A stretch of DNA of 64,000 bases from an uncultured Flavobacteriales bacterium (GTDB lineage Bacteria; Bacteroidota; Bacteroidia; Flavobacteriales; Crocinitomicaceae): contig CAMLLB010000008.1 of the NCBI GenBank assembly GCA_946480815.1, forward strand, positions 1 to 64,000, in the 5' to 3' direction. Positions 9,262 through 17,817 of this stretch are shown here, piece by piece. The notes below the pieces were generated by a model that worked only from the letters and a program-made list of their open reading frames with translations, made no database searches and was not told the DNA's origin. A program made the position numbers and the translations under genes. Each line of letters begins with the position of its first letter. Positions within the stretch are counted from its first letter, which is position 1.

Positions 9262-10578
9262 ATGAACTACTTATGTATATCGAACAGGGTTTGGAAATCC
9301 ATTCTGATGATCTGCATTCACTTATTTTGCATGAATGTTCATTCCCAGGATGTGGTGGTTACCGGAACGGTTTTGAATGAACAGAACCAACGGGTGTCCG
9401 GTGCTGAAATCAAACTAGGCCCCGCAAATGTAAAAACCAATTCAATAGGAATTTTTACCCTTCGGGCCAATGTATTTCCTGTTCAATTACACCTTAAGCA
9501 CCCGCTTTACAAAGATTATTTTGAAGTTGTTCGTGCCCCGATAAACAACAGTGACACCGTTAAGCTGGAAATTGTCCTGGAAGGAAAAGAAACAGAACTG
9601 GAAGAGGTGACCATCAATTCTTCACGCATTATTTGGGCCTATGAAAAGAAAAACACCCACATTATTGATTTCGCCCTTTATGAAAAAGAAATGCTCCTGC
9701 TTTGCAGTGAGAATCACCGTTACTTTTTGAGGAGACTCGATTCGATCGGTAAGAAAATTGTAGATGTTCAGATCAAAAAAAATCCGGTTGGCTTATATTC
9801 GGATTGCACCGGTGGAACTCATTTGGTTTATGCCGACAGTATTTTCGAACTAAAATTCATCCGGAATTCCATCGGGATGCTTTCAGGAAATTCGTATAGT
9901 GAGACTATGAAACTTCTGGGACCGTGTATTATCTCCAGTAAAGACAACATTATTTTAAAACGTCTGGGGGCACACAACAAGCTGGTCGAATACGTAAAAG
10001 TCGATTGGAATACTAAAAAACCCAGCCAGCTTTATATCACCAGTGATCAGATAATGATGCGTCAATTGGATGAGTTTGCGTCTGATAATCAAATTGCTGT
10101 TGCATACTCAAATCCAAATTACAGACGTCCGAACATAACCAATAACTTAACTGACAAACAAAAATGGGATAACCAGCAGTTTTATGATCAACTCCTCAAA
10201 AAACCATTGTATGCTCCTATTTTCGAGATCAATGATTCGGTTTATGTATTTGACCATTTCAAAGACAGTGCATTCGTTTATTCCATGTCGGGTAGGTTTA
10301 TTCGCTCATACCAGTTCAGCTATCATTATTTTGAGAATTGGAAAAATGAATTACTTATCAACGAAGAAAAAACAAAGCTCTACGCCAGGTATGAAGTGGA
10401 TGGTTTGGTAACGCTTCGACAAATCAATCCTTCAACCGGAAAAGTCTTGAACCTGGACATCCTTGAAAAGCATATCCATCCGATGCGGATACAAATCCGG
10501 GGGAATTATGCCTATTATATCTATAAGCACTACCTGGATAACAGTATTCATTATCTCTACAAACAACATCTTGAATAG
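9262..10578 (+). CDS. Exported carboxypeptidase-like regulatory domain protein (tandem paralog A)
   Basis: This 438-residue protein has a signal peptide (hydrophobic to about residue 29, ending HSQ) and a CarboxypepD_reg-like beta-sandwich (GTVLNEQNQRVSGAEIKLG). A boundary motif TELEEVTIN follows near residue 115, normally the start of a TonB plug, but here about 320 residues rich in short beta strands and aromatics replace plug and barrel. The C-terminal part resembles a beta-propeller-like sensor by repeat texture only. It is a clear paralog of the next gene: shared QFYD.L..KP.YAP.FE.NDS...FDH..DSA and the ends IHYLYKQHLE / MHYIFKQHLT. Function unknown; probably periplasmic or surface-exposed. 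Confidence 0.72.
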   Translation: MNYLCISNRVWKSILMICIHLFCMNVHSQDVVVTGTVLNEQNQRVSGAEIKLGPANVKTNSIGIFTLRANVFPVQLHLKHPLYKDYFEVVRAPINNSDTVKLEIVLEGKETELEEVTINSSRIIWAYEKKNTHIIDFALYEKEMLLLCSENHRYFLRRLDSIGKKIVDVQIKKNPVGLYSDCTGGTHLVYADSIFELKFIRNSIGMLSGNSYSETMKLLGPCIISSKDNIILKRLGAHNKLVEYVKVDWNTKKPSQLYITSDQIMMRQLDEFASDNQIAVAYSNPNYRRPNITNNLTDKQKWDNQQFYDQLLKKPLYAPIFEINDSVYVFDHFKDSAFVYSMSGRFIRSYQFSYHYFENWKNELLINEEKTKLYARYEVDGLVTLRQINPSTGKVLNLDILEKHIHPMRIQIRGNYAYYIYKHYLDNSIHYLYKQHLE

Positions 10579-10725
10579 GAATCAATACATATCCGAAATC
10601 GGACTGGGGTCTATAACCCTGGAAGGGTCCTGTCAAAAAAACAGGATCTATTTTCATGCGCGCAGAAAGCGACTAATTAGCAACGCAACAACTTTTTCTT
10701 ATTTTTATCTAAATTCGTTAAACAT

Positions 10726-12057
10726 ATGATGAGTCTTTCAAAACCGCTGTTCTTTCTTCTTTTCTTTACATTGGCGAATACCATTTGGTGCCAGGACGAT
10801 ATCATAATAAAAGGAAAAGTAGTGAATGAAACGGGAAGCCCCATTAAAAATGCTTCTGTTCAAATCGACATTCATAACACGCGCACCAATTCAAATGGAA
10901 TTTTCATTCTGAAAAACGGAAACTTCCCTGCACAGATCACTGTGAAAGGGAATTTATACAATGTCTTTACCGATATTCTTTTATTCCCGGAAAAGTGGAA
11001 AGACACGATGATGGTTTACGTTGTCATGACAGGCAAAGAAACCCAATTGGAAGAGGTAACGATTAATGCCGACAGCAAATTCTGGGTCTATCCGCGTAAG
11101 CAGGCAAACGTACTGGATTTCAAAGTGCAGGCAGATGGAAATATTATTTTATGCTGCAGCGATGAACACAATTATTTCCTCCGTCATTTGAATGAAATGG
11201 GAGATAAAATGTATGAAACATCAATTCGTAAGCACCCCAAACAGATCCGGCAGGATTGTGGCGGAAAATTCCATCTGGTTTACAATGACAGCATTTACGA
11301 AACATCCATCGTGGGTCAAGCAGTGGGGATTTTTTCTCCGATTCCCTATTACAAAGCAATCGGATTACTCGACAATTGCTCTTATTCGGATGATACGTCG
11401 ATTATTATCCGGACGTACATGAACCAAAAGCAATACCTGGAATACCAGCTGATCACCAAAAAGACACGTCACAGCAAGACACTTTATGTAAGTCAGGACC
11501 GGCAAAAAAACCGGCAGCTAAAAGACTACCAACGTGAAAACAAACTGACCGTTCAGGAAATTCTAAAAGAATCGAATGCAAATCACAGCGATAAGCTTTC
11601 AAACGACAATTACGACCTGAAAAAAGCAAGAGAACGGTGGACAACCCAACAATTTTACGACCTCATCATTTTAAAACCGGTCTATGCTCCTTTGTTTGAG
11701 CTGAACGATTCATTGATCATTTTTGATCATCCGAATGATTCTGCTGTTGTATTTACAAAATCCGGTGTTCGTGTCCGGAGTTTCCCCATTTCTTATCATT
11801 ATTTCCGGGGCTGGAAAAGTGAATTGATCCCCAACATCGAAAAAACCAGCGTTTACGCCCGTTTTGAAAGAGACGGCATAACGAGTTTAAGAAAGATCAA
11901 CCTTCTTACCGGTAAAGCGGAAGAAGTGGTTCAGATTAAAGACCACATTTACCCGGAACACATTCAGATCCGGCAGGATTTCATTTACTACGTTTATAAG
12001 GACTATCTCGACTTAAGTATGCATTATATTTTCAAACAACATTTGACAAACAGATAA
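10726..12057 (+). CDS. Exported carboxypeptidase-like regulatory domain protein (tandem paralog B)
   Basis: This 443-residue paralog of the preceding gene is collinear throughout. It has a signal peptide (MSLSKPLFFLLFFTLANTIWC), a carboxypeptidase-like sandwich (GKVVNETGSPIKNASVQI), the TQLEEVTIN boundary, a middle region with CCSDEHNYFLRHL, and the C-terminal IFDHPNDSAVVF...YHYFRGWKSELI. The two differ mainly by a lysine/arginine-rich insertion around residues 245-290. The 147-bp gap between them argues for tandem duplication rather than a domain split. No catalytic motif was recognised. The adjacent ATG at 10729 is an equally good start. Confidence 0.72.
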   Translation: MMSLSKPLFFLLFFTLANTIWCQDDIIIKGKVVNETGSPIKNASVQIDIHNTRTNSNGIFILKNGNFPAQITVKGNLYNVFTDILLFPEKWKDTMMVYVVMTGKETQLEEVTINADSKFWVYPRKQANVLDFKVQADGNIILCCSDEHNYFLRHLNEMGDKMYETSIRKHPKQIRQDCGGKFHLVYNDSIYETSIVGQAVGIFSPIPYYKAIGLLDNCSYSDDTSIIIRTYMNQKQYLEYQLITKKTRHSKTLYVSQDRQKNRQLKDYQRENKLTVQEILKESNANHSDKLSNDNYDLKKARERWTTQQFYDLIILKPVYAPLFELNDSLIIFDHPNDSAVVFTKSGVRVRSFPISYHYFRGWKSELIPNIEKTSVYARFERDGITSLRKINLLTGKAEEVVQIKDHIYPEHIQIRQDFIYYVYKDYLDLSMHYIFKQHLTNR

Positions 12058-12060
12058 AGA

Positions 12061-12092
12061 TTTGATTTCGGTTTGAAAAGACGGTATTTTTG
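12061..12092 (+). promoter_or_regulatory. Promoter of the PIF1-like helicase gene
   Basis: TTTG at 12061-12064, a 20-bp spacer, then TATTTTTG at 12085-12092 match the Bacteroidota -33/-7 pattern. The ATG is 19 nt downstream at 12111. Confidence 0.6.
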
Positions 12093-12110
12093 CATATCTT
12101 CAAGTAAGAG

Positions 12111-14417
12111 ATGAAAAATAATACAGAATCCATCAGCAGTCCTGCTGAATTTACAGAACGATTTATCAATCAAACCAACAGTCCCGTTTTTTTGACCGGG
12201 AAAGCGGGAACCGGGAAAACCACATTGCTTCGAAAGATTGTAGAAACAACACATAAAAACACGGTGATTGTTGCTCCTACCGGAATTGCGGCTTTAAATG
12301 CAGGCGGAGTAACGATCCATTCCTTTTTTCAGCTTCCGTTCAGTTCATTCATTCCCGAGTTTGTTTCGGACGGACTCGTTTCCGGAAATACCAAATTTGA
12401 ATCGAAGGAAACATTAAAACGCCATTTTCATTTCAACAAAACCCGCCAAAACCTCATCCGGAATGTAGAATTGCTGATCATCGACGAAGTTTCCATGTTG
12501 CGTGCAGATTTACTGGATGCGATCGACTGGACTTTGCGGAATGTGCGCAAGAACAACAATCCTTTCGGTGGACTTCAGGTGCTTTTCATCGGCGATTTGT
12601 TACAGCTTCCACCGGTCATTAAACCGGAAGAATGGAGTGTTTTACAAAAATATTATCACGGAATTTTCTTCTTCAATGCCCGCGTTCTGCAGGAACAAGC
12701 CCCGGTTTATATTGAACTGGAAAAAATTTTCCGACAAGATGATCAAGTGTTCATTGATCTGTTAAATAACCTGAGAAACAACCAGGTTACCAGGGAAGAT
12801 CAAACATTACTGGAACGCTATGTCAATCCGACATTCGATGCAACAAAAGAAGAAGGATACATCACCCTGACAACGCATAATTCCAAAGCTGACCAGATGA
12901 ATGCTGCAGCCTTGAATTCATTGGATGAGAAATCAATCACCTATTCTGCGGAGATCAAGAATGATTTTCCACCTCATCTCTATCCATTGGAGAAAGAAAC
13001 AGAATTGAAGGTTGGTGCCCAGATCATGTTCATTAAAAATGACATTTCCTTTGAGAAGAACTTCTACAATGGTAAAATGGGGGTGATCAAATCACTTACT
13101 GCAGACGAGATCGAAGTATTCTTCCCCGATGAAAAGCGAAGTATCACTGTTGAAAAATACGAGTGGAACAACATCAAATACACACTGAACGAACAAACAG
13201 GTGAAATTGAGGAAGAGATCCTTGGGACCTTTGTTCACTATCCGATCAAACTTGCCTGGGCAATCACCATTCACAAAAGTCAGGGCTTAACCTTCGACAA
13301 AGCAGTTTTGGATGTTTCGAATGTATTTGCTCCGGGCCAGGCCTATGTTGCTTTATCCCGATTGCGAAGCCTGGCAGGATTGGTTTTATTGAAACCGCTT
13401 TCCATGAACGGATTGGTCAATGACCACCAGGTCGTTTCCTATTCTTCGAATAAAGCACCTGAAGATAGGATGAAATTATACCTCGACCAGGAAACTGCGC
13501 GGTTTGTTTACACGAGTTTGGTACAAGCTTTTGACTGGTACGATTATACCACCAAGTGGGCCACTTTCGAATTGGGTTTTAAAAACCAGGGACCAAAAAC
13601 CGAAAAAGGAAAGGACAAATCCTGGGTGGCGAATCAATTGCAAACCGTTCAGGCCACTTTTGATGCAGCACGTAAATTCCAGAATCAATTAACAAACCTA
13701 TTCTCCAAAGAAAAACCGGAATGGGAATTCATTCACGAACGCGTACAAGCCGCTTACCAATATTTCTATAAACCATTGGATGCACAGGTCTATTCAATCA
13801 TGAAACGGCGTTATGAAGTAGCCAAGGTCAAAAAAACGAAAAGTTATTTTGAAGAGCTGGAAGAATTGGAACAGGAAGTTGTTGCAGTAGTTCACCGCCT
13901 GATGAAAGGCCGCTTATTGATGGAAGCTGTTGTGAATCAAAAACCCTTTACGAAGGAAACGGTACGTTCGGCTGAAGTCACCAATTATGTCATTGCAAAA
14001 AGCCACAGTATCCAGCAGGAATTGCGGGCAAATCGCTCCATGATGGATGAAATGATGGAAGAAGATTTTACAGACGTACTTCAATTAGTAAAACCCAAAA
14101 AGGAAGCCAAAGAAGAAAAGGTCATTAAGAAAAATACCTATGAGATTACATTCGAATTATTCGAAGCAGGAAAAACAATTGAAGAAATCGCCAGCGAACG
14201 GCAATTGGGGTTAACCACCATCGAAGGGCATTTTGCCAAACTCATCCAGCAGGAAAAAATCGACATTACTGCCGTTCTTGATCCCAAACGCATGAGTGAA
14301 ATTGAATCCTACCTGGAAGGTTCCGAAGGAAAAACGCTTGGAACTATCAAAGAAGAATTGGGAGATAAAGTAAGTTATGCCGAGTTGAAATGGGTACAGG
14401 CATCGAAGATGTTGTGA
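12111..14417 (+). CDS. PIF1/RecD-like ATP-dependent helicase with C-terminal HTH
   Basis: This 768-residue superfamily-1B helicase has Walker A LTGKAGTGKTTLL (about residue 30), the DEAD-equivalent LLIIDEVSML, a Q/R-rich motif III region (GDLLQLPPV), and a UvrD-C2-type domain with WAITIHKSQGLTFDKA and YVALSRLRSLAGL near residues 385-430. The last 60-70 residues carry a helix-turn-helix of the type also found at RecQ C-termini (GKTIEEIASERQLGLTTIEGH; HTH_40-like). Such proteins are widespread in Bacteroidota and presumably resolve structured or paused DNA. It stands alone under its own promoter and converges on metK with a shared terminator at 14613-14650. Confidence 0.88.
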   Translation: MKNNTESISSPAEFTERFINQTNSPVFLTGKAGTGKTTLLRKIVETTHKNTVIVAPTGIAALNAGGVTIHSFFQLPFSSFIPEFVSDGLVSGNTKFESKETLKRHFHFNKTRQNLIRNVELLIIDEVSMLRADLLDAIDWTLRNVRKNNNPFGGLQVLFIGDLLQLPPVIKPEEWSVLQKYYHGIFFFNARVLQEQAPVYIELEKIFRQDDQVFIDLLNNLRNNQVTREDQTLLERYVNPTFDATKEEGYITLTTHNSKADQMNAAALNSLDEKSITYSAEIKNDFPPHLYPLEKETELKVGAQIMFIKNDISFEKNFYNGKMGVIKSLTADEIEVFFPDEKRSITVEKYEWNNIKYTLNEQTGEIEEEILGTFVHYPIKLAWAITIHKSQGLTFDKAVLDVSNVFAPGQAYVALSRLRSLAGLVLLKPLSMNGLVNDHQVVSYSSNKAPEDRMKLYLDQETARFVYTSLVQAFDWYDYTTKWATFELGFKNQGPKTEKGKDKSWVANQLQTVQATFDAARKFQNQLTNLFSKEKPEWEFIHERVQAAYQYFYKPLDAQVYSIMKRRYEVAKVKKTKSYFEELEELEQEVVAVVHRLMKGRLLMEAVVNQKPFTKETVRSAEVTNYVIAKSHSIQQELRANRSMMDEMMEEDFTDVLQLVKPKKEAKEEKVIKKNTYEITFELFEAGKTIEEIASERQLGLTTIEGHFAKLIQQEKIDITAVLDPKRMSEIESYLEGSEGKTLGTIKEELGDKVSYAELKWVQASKML

Positions 14418-14612
14418 AAACCGGCCGAAACCCAGAGTGGGACTGATCCGTTCGTTATATAACGAAATCATAAAAATAGGATATCATGTTATAAAAAATC
14501 ACACACGCAACAACAGATGTGATTTCACCAAACTACCAAATAACTACTCGTCATTTAACCAACTCAAATGACGTTGTTTCCAATAGAATACATTCCTTTC
14601 AAAAAGTAACAA

Positions 14613-14650
14613 AAAACCCCGAAGCAGATCGTACATCGCTTCGGGGTTTT
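14613..14650. terminator. Bidirectional terminator between PIF1-like gene and metK
   Basis: A 13-bp perfect stem (AAAACCCCGAAGC at 14613-14625 with GCTTCGGGGTTTT at 14638-14650) and a 12-nt loop give A/T tails on both strands, as expected for a terminator shared by convergent genes. Confidence 0.88.
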
Positions 14651-14672
14651 CAATTTATCACGTTGCTGTTTC

Positions 14673-15953
14673 TTACAAAGAAAAAGCAGCTTTTACTTTA
14701 TCTACGAAATCCAATTTCTCCCAAGTGAACAATTCTACTTCTTTCACTACCTGGGATCCATCCGGAGCACTAAACGTTTTCTTCACTACTTCGTTCTTAC
14801 GTCCCATGTGTCCGTAAGCAGCAGTTTCAGAATACATCGGGTTTCTCAATTTCAAACGTTGTTCGATCGCATAAGGACGCATATCGAAGATCTCCGCACA
14901 TTTCTTAGCGATATCACCGTCAGTCATATTCACTTTCGCTGTTCCGTAAGTATTGATGAATAAACCACAAGGTTTAGCAACACCGATCGCATAAGAAACC
15001 TGTACCAACACCTCATCACACAAACCTGCAGCTACCAGGTTCTTAGCAATGTGGCGTGTTGCATATGCTGCAGAACGGTCAACTTTTGAAGGATCTTTCC
15101 CGGAGAAAGCACCACCACCGTGAGCTCCTTTTCCACCGTAAGTATCCACGATGATCTTACGACCTGTCAAACCTGTATCTCCGTGAGGACCTCCGATAAC
15201 GAATTTCCCTGTTGGATTGATATGGTAAGTGATCTGGTCGTTGAACAACGCTTGCAATTCCGGCTTTAATTTTTCCTTTACGCGCGGAATAACGATGTTC
15301 ACGATATCTTCCTTGATCTTTTTCAACATGTCAGCTTCTGTTCCGAAATCATCGTGTTGTGTAGAAACTACGATCGTATCGATACGTTGAGGAACATTGT
15401 CATCAGAATATTCGATCGTTACCTGCGATTTTGCATCCGGGCGCAAATACCCGATGATATGAGATTCGTTATTACGGATTCGGGACAATTCCTGTAAGAT
15501 ATTGTGTGCCAAATCCAAAGCCAACGGCATGTAATTTTCAGTTTCTTTTGTCGCATAACCGAACATCATCCCCTGGTCACCAGCTCCCTGAGCTTCCGCT
15601 TTCGCTTCGAAGTCATCATTGGAAACTTTGCGGTCAACCCCCTGGTTGATATCAGAAGATTGATCATGGATTGCAGAAAGAATTCCACAAGAGTTCGCTT
15701 CGAACATATACTCAGACTTCGTGTAACCGATCTTACGGATTACATCACGTGCAATCGACTGAACGTCCAAATACGTATTTGTTTTTACCTCTCCGGCCAA
15801 GACTACCTGACCTGTTGTTACTAGCGTTTCGCATGCGACCTTCGACGTTGGGTCAAAAGCCATAAAGTTATCAATTAGCGCATCTGAAATTTGATCCGCT
15901 ACTTTATCCGGGTGTCCTTCAGAAACAGATTCTGAGGTAAACAAGTATGACAT
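14673..15953 (-). CDS. metK: S-adenosylmethionine synthetase
   Basis: MetK makes S-adenosylmethionine from ATP and methionine in the cytosol. The 426-residue product shows the family's N-terminal [20 protein letters not shown], the DQGMMFGYA hexapeptide region, the phosphate loop [19 protein letters not shown] and [16 protein letters not shown]. Length is slightly above the usual 380-420. It reads toward the bidirectional terminator at 14613. Upstream (15954-16174) no SAM riboswitch fold was recognised, only a weak -7-like TAATTTCG near 15982. Confidence 0.97.
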   Translation of the reverse strand: MSYLFTSESVSEGHPDKVADQISDALIDNFMAFDPTSKVACETLVTTGQVVLAGEVKTNTYLDVQSIARDVIRKIGYTKSEYMFEANSCGILSAIHDQSSDINQGVDRKVSNDDFEAKAEAQGAGDQGMMFGYATKETENYMPLALDLAHNILQELSRIRNNESHIIGYLRPDAKSQVTIEYSDDNVPQRIDTIVVSTQHDDFGTEADMLKKIKEDIVNIVIPRVKEKLKPELQALFNDQITYHINPTGKFVIGGPHGDTGLTGRKIIVDTYGGKGAHGGGAFSGKDPSKVDRSAAYATRHIAKNLVAAGLCDEVLVQVSYAIGVAKPCGLFINTYGTAKVNMTDGDIAKKCAEIFDMRPYAIEQRLKLRNPMYSETAAYGHMGRKNEVVKKTFSAPDGSQVVKEVELFTWEKLDFVDKVKAAFSL

Positions 15954-16174
15954 AGTCCTTGAGTATAAAATTTATGGTCGCGAAATTAGTGAAAAAAAAA
16001 GAAATGGTTTCGCGAATGTTGAAAAAACAGACGTTAATAATCTATTAGTTAATAGGCTAATTTGTTGATATAACTTTTCTTCTCGGAATTAGGAACGGGA
16101 ATCAAGATCCAATTTCAGGTGCATAAAAAAAACTGCGATAAATACGATCACTGATAATTACCAAATCAAAGTCC

Positions 16175-16978
16175 ATGAATCTTAAAATAGAAATTCCGGC
16201 TTACATTGAAGAAAAGTTCGTCGGAAAAAATCCCTATCTTCGATCTGTAATTATGATCCAAATAGCACTTTTTGTTCTTTCAGTTCTGTTCCTTGCACTC
16301 CTGGTGTATTGCAGAATACTGTACCTGAAATTAAAGGAAGCCAAGCAGACAAAAAACGAATTGTCATTGAAAAATCATGAATTGAATGCAATGGCCCATT
16401 CCAATGAATTGAGTTCGATCCGCTATAAATTGAATCCGCATCTGTTTAAAAATGCTCTGAATTCCATTCAATCGCATGCTTATCAAACCTATTACTCTAT
16501 GGACAAGCTTTCCGGAGTACTGGATTACATTTTGTACGAAAGTGACCAGCCATTGGTGAGTTTGCAGGAAGAAATGGATTTCGCTGCTAATTTTATTGAG
16601 ATCAATCGTCTGAAATTAAGCCCTTTATTCGATCTGCGAATCCGGAACACGATCAACCTGAAAGACGAACGTATCAGCAATCTGAAAATTCTTCCGCTCA
16701 TTACGGTCGATTTGATTGAAAATGCTTTTAAGCATACCGACTTCCAAAAAAGCGAATCGTTCATTTCGATCCACCTGGAAGTCGAAAACAACGATTTTGT
16801 ACTGGAAGTAAGTAACCGCATCTCGGAAAGCAAACCATTAAAAAAAGAACGCAGTGGTTTAGGGATCCAAAACCTGGAAGAACGTTTAAAGATCGCTTAT
16901 CCGAATGCCTATGAACTTACGTTGAAAAACGACAAACCGGTTTTCCATGCACGTCTCAAACTGAAATTGAATGGATAA
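16175..16978 (+). CDS. LytS-type sensor histidine kinase (single TM)
   Basis: This 267-residue kinase has one transmembrane helix near residues 25-50, a coiled linker, a His_kinase (LytS/YehU family) H-box KLNPHLFKNALNSI with the phosphoacceptor His around residue 92, an N-box (DLIENAFKH) and a G-box (GLGIQNLEERL). No extracellular sensor domain is present, so the signal may come through the membrane or a partner. The stop codon overlaps the next gene's start by 8 nt, showing translational coupling with its LytTR response regulator. Confidence 0.88.
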   Translation: MNLKIEIPAYIEEKFVGKNPYLRSVIMIQIALFVLSVLFLALLVYCRILYLKLKEAKQTKNELSLKNHELNAMAHSNELSSIRYKLNPHLFKNALNSIQSHAYQTYYSMDKLSGVLDYILYESDQPLVSLQEEMDFAANFIEINRLKLSPLFDLRIRNTINLKDERISNLKILPLITVDLIENAFKHTDFQKSESFISIHLEVENNDFVLEVSNRISESKPLKKERSGLGIQNLEERLKIAYPNAYELTLKNDKPVFHARLKLKLNG

Positions 16979-17690
16979 TAAAACACTTCGGGTTGTTTTA
17001 CTGGATGATGAATTACTGGCATTGGGATATTTAAGGACCCTTTGTGAGGGAATTCCGAATATCGAAGTGGTAAAAGCGTTCGATAATCCTGCGTTATTCT
17101 TATCTGAAGTCGAAAGCCTTTCCTTCGATTTTTGTATTTCGGATATTGTAATGCCTAACTTCAGCGGACTGGAAGTTGCCGAAAAACTGCATGCAAAACC
17201 AATCATTTTCACCACAGCCCACAATGAATATGCTGCAGACGCATTTGACATTGAGGCGATCGATTATCTGCGAAAACCGGTACAACGGGAACGCCTGGAA
17301 CGAGCTATCGAAAAAGTAAAAATCCGTATCGAACAATCGAAGCAACATGCTGCCTGGACGGTTAATACCAACAAGGGAAAATTTACGATCCGCTTGTCAC
17401 ATATTGTCAGCTTTTCAACAGACACTTACGACCGGAGGGATAAGCTCATGCTATTGGAAAACGGTGATAAGCTGGTAGTTAAAAACAAATCGTTCGATCA
17501 ATTACTGCAGGAATTGGGTGGCATTTCGTTTATCCGCATTTCGAAATCCGAATTAATCTCCAAAGATTTTATACAAGGGTACCAGGGTGATGTTGTATTG
17601 AGCAAAATCCGGAATAAAGAAGGGAAATACCTTGAATTCAGCTTAAGCGAAAACTACCGGAAAACCTTTATAGAAGCTTTCAATCAATAA
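16971..17690 (+). CDS. LytTR-family response regulator
   Basis: This 239-residue regulator has a receiver domain (acidic pocket LLDDE, phosphoacceptor D58 in CISDIVMP, KP switch lysine in YLRKPVQ) and a LytTR DNA-binding domain (KGKFTIRLSHIVSFS... FIRISKSELIS). It is cotranscribed with, and overlaps by 8 nt, the upstream LytS-type kinase, so it is the cognate output. LytTR regulators bind paired direct repeats; no target site was identified in the window. Confidence 0.9.
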   Translation: MDNKTLRVVLLDDELLALGYLRTLCEGIPNIEVVKAFDNPALFLSEVESLSFDFCISDIVMPNFSGLEVAEKLHAKPIIFTTAHNEYAADAFDIEAIDYLRKPVQRERLERAIEKVKIRIEQSKQHAAWTVNTNKGKFTIRLSHIVSFSTDTYDRRDKLMLLENGDKLVVKNKSFDQLLQELGGISFIRISKSELISKDFIQGYQGDVVLSKIRNKEGKYLEFSLSENYRKTFIEAFNQ

Positions 17691-17817
17691 CCTCATTCTG
17701 TTTCTGCTTCTCATTCTGTCCCTGTCGGTACAATTAAAACTGGTTTCAGTACATTCTTAAAACAGAACGTAATTAGATTACTGACTGTGGGCTTACTTTT
17801 GCTGAAAATTTTAAGCC

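Noticed and set aside
15954..16174. SAM riboswitch upstream of metK
   Set aside because: I found no convincing multi-stem conserved core on the minus strand, only a weak -7-like element.
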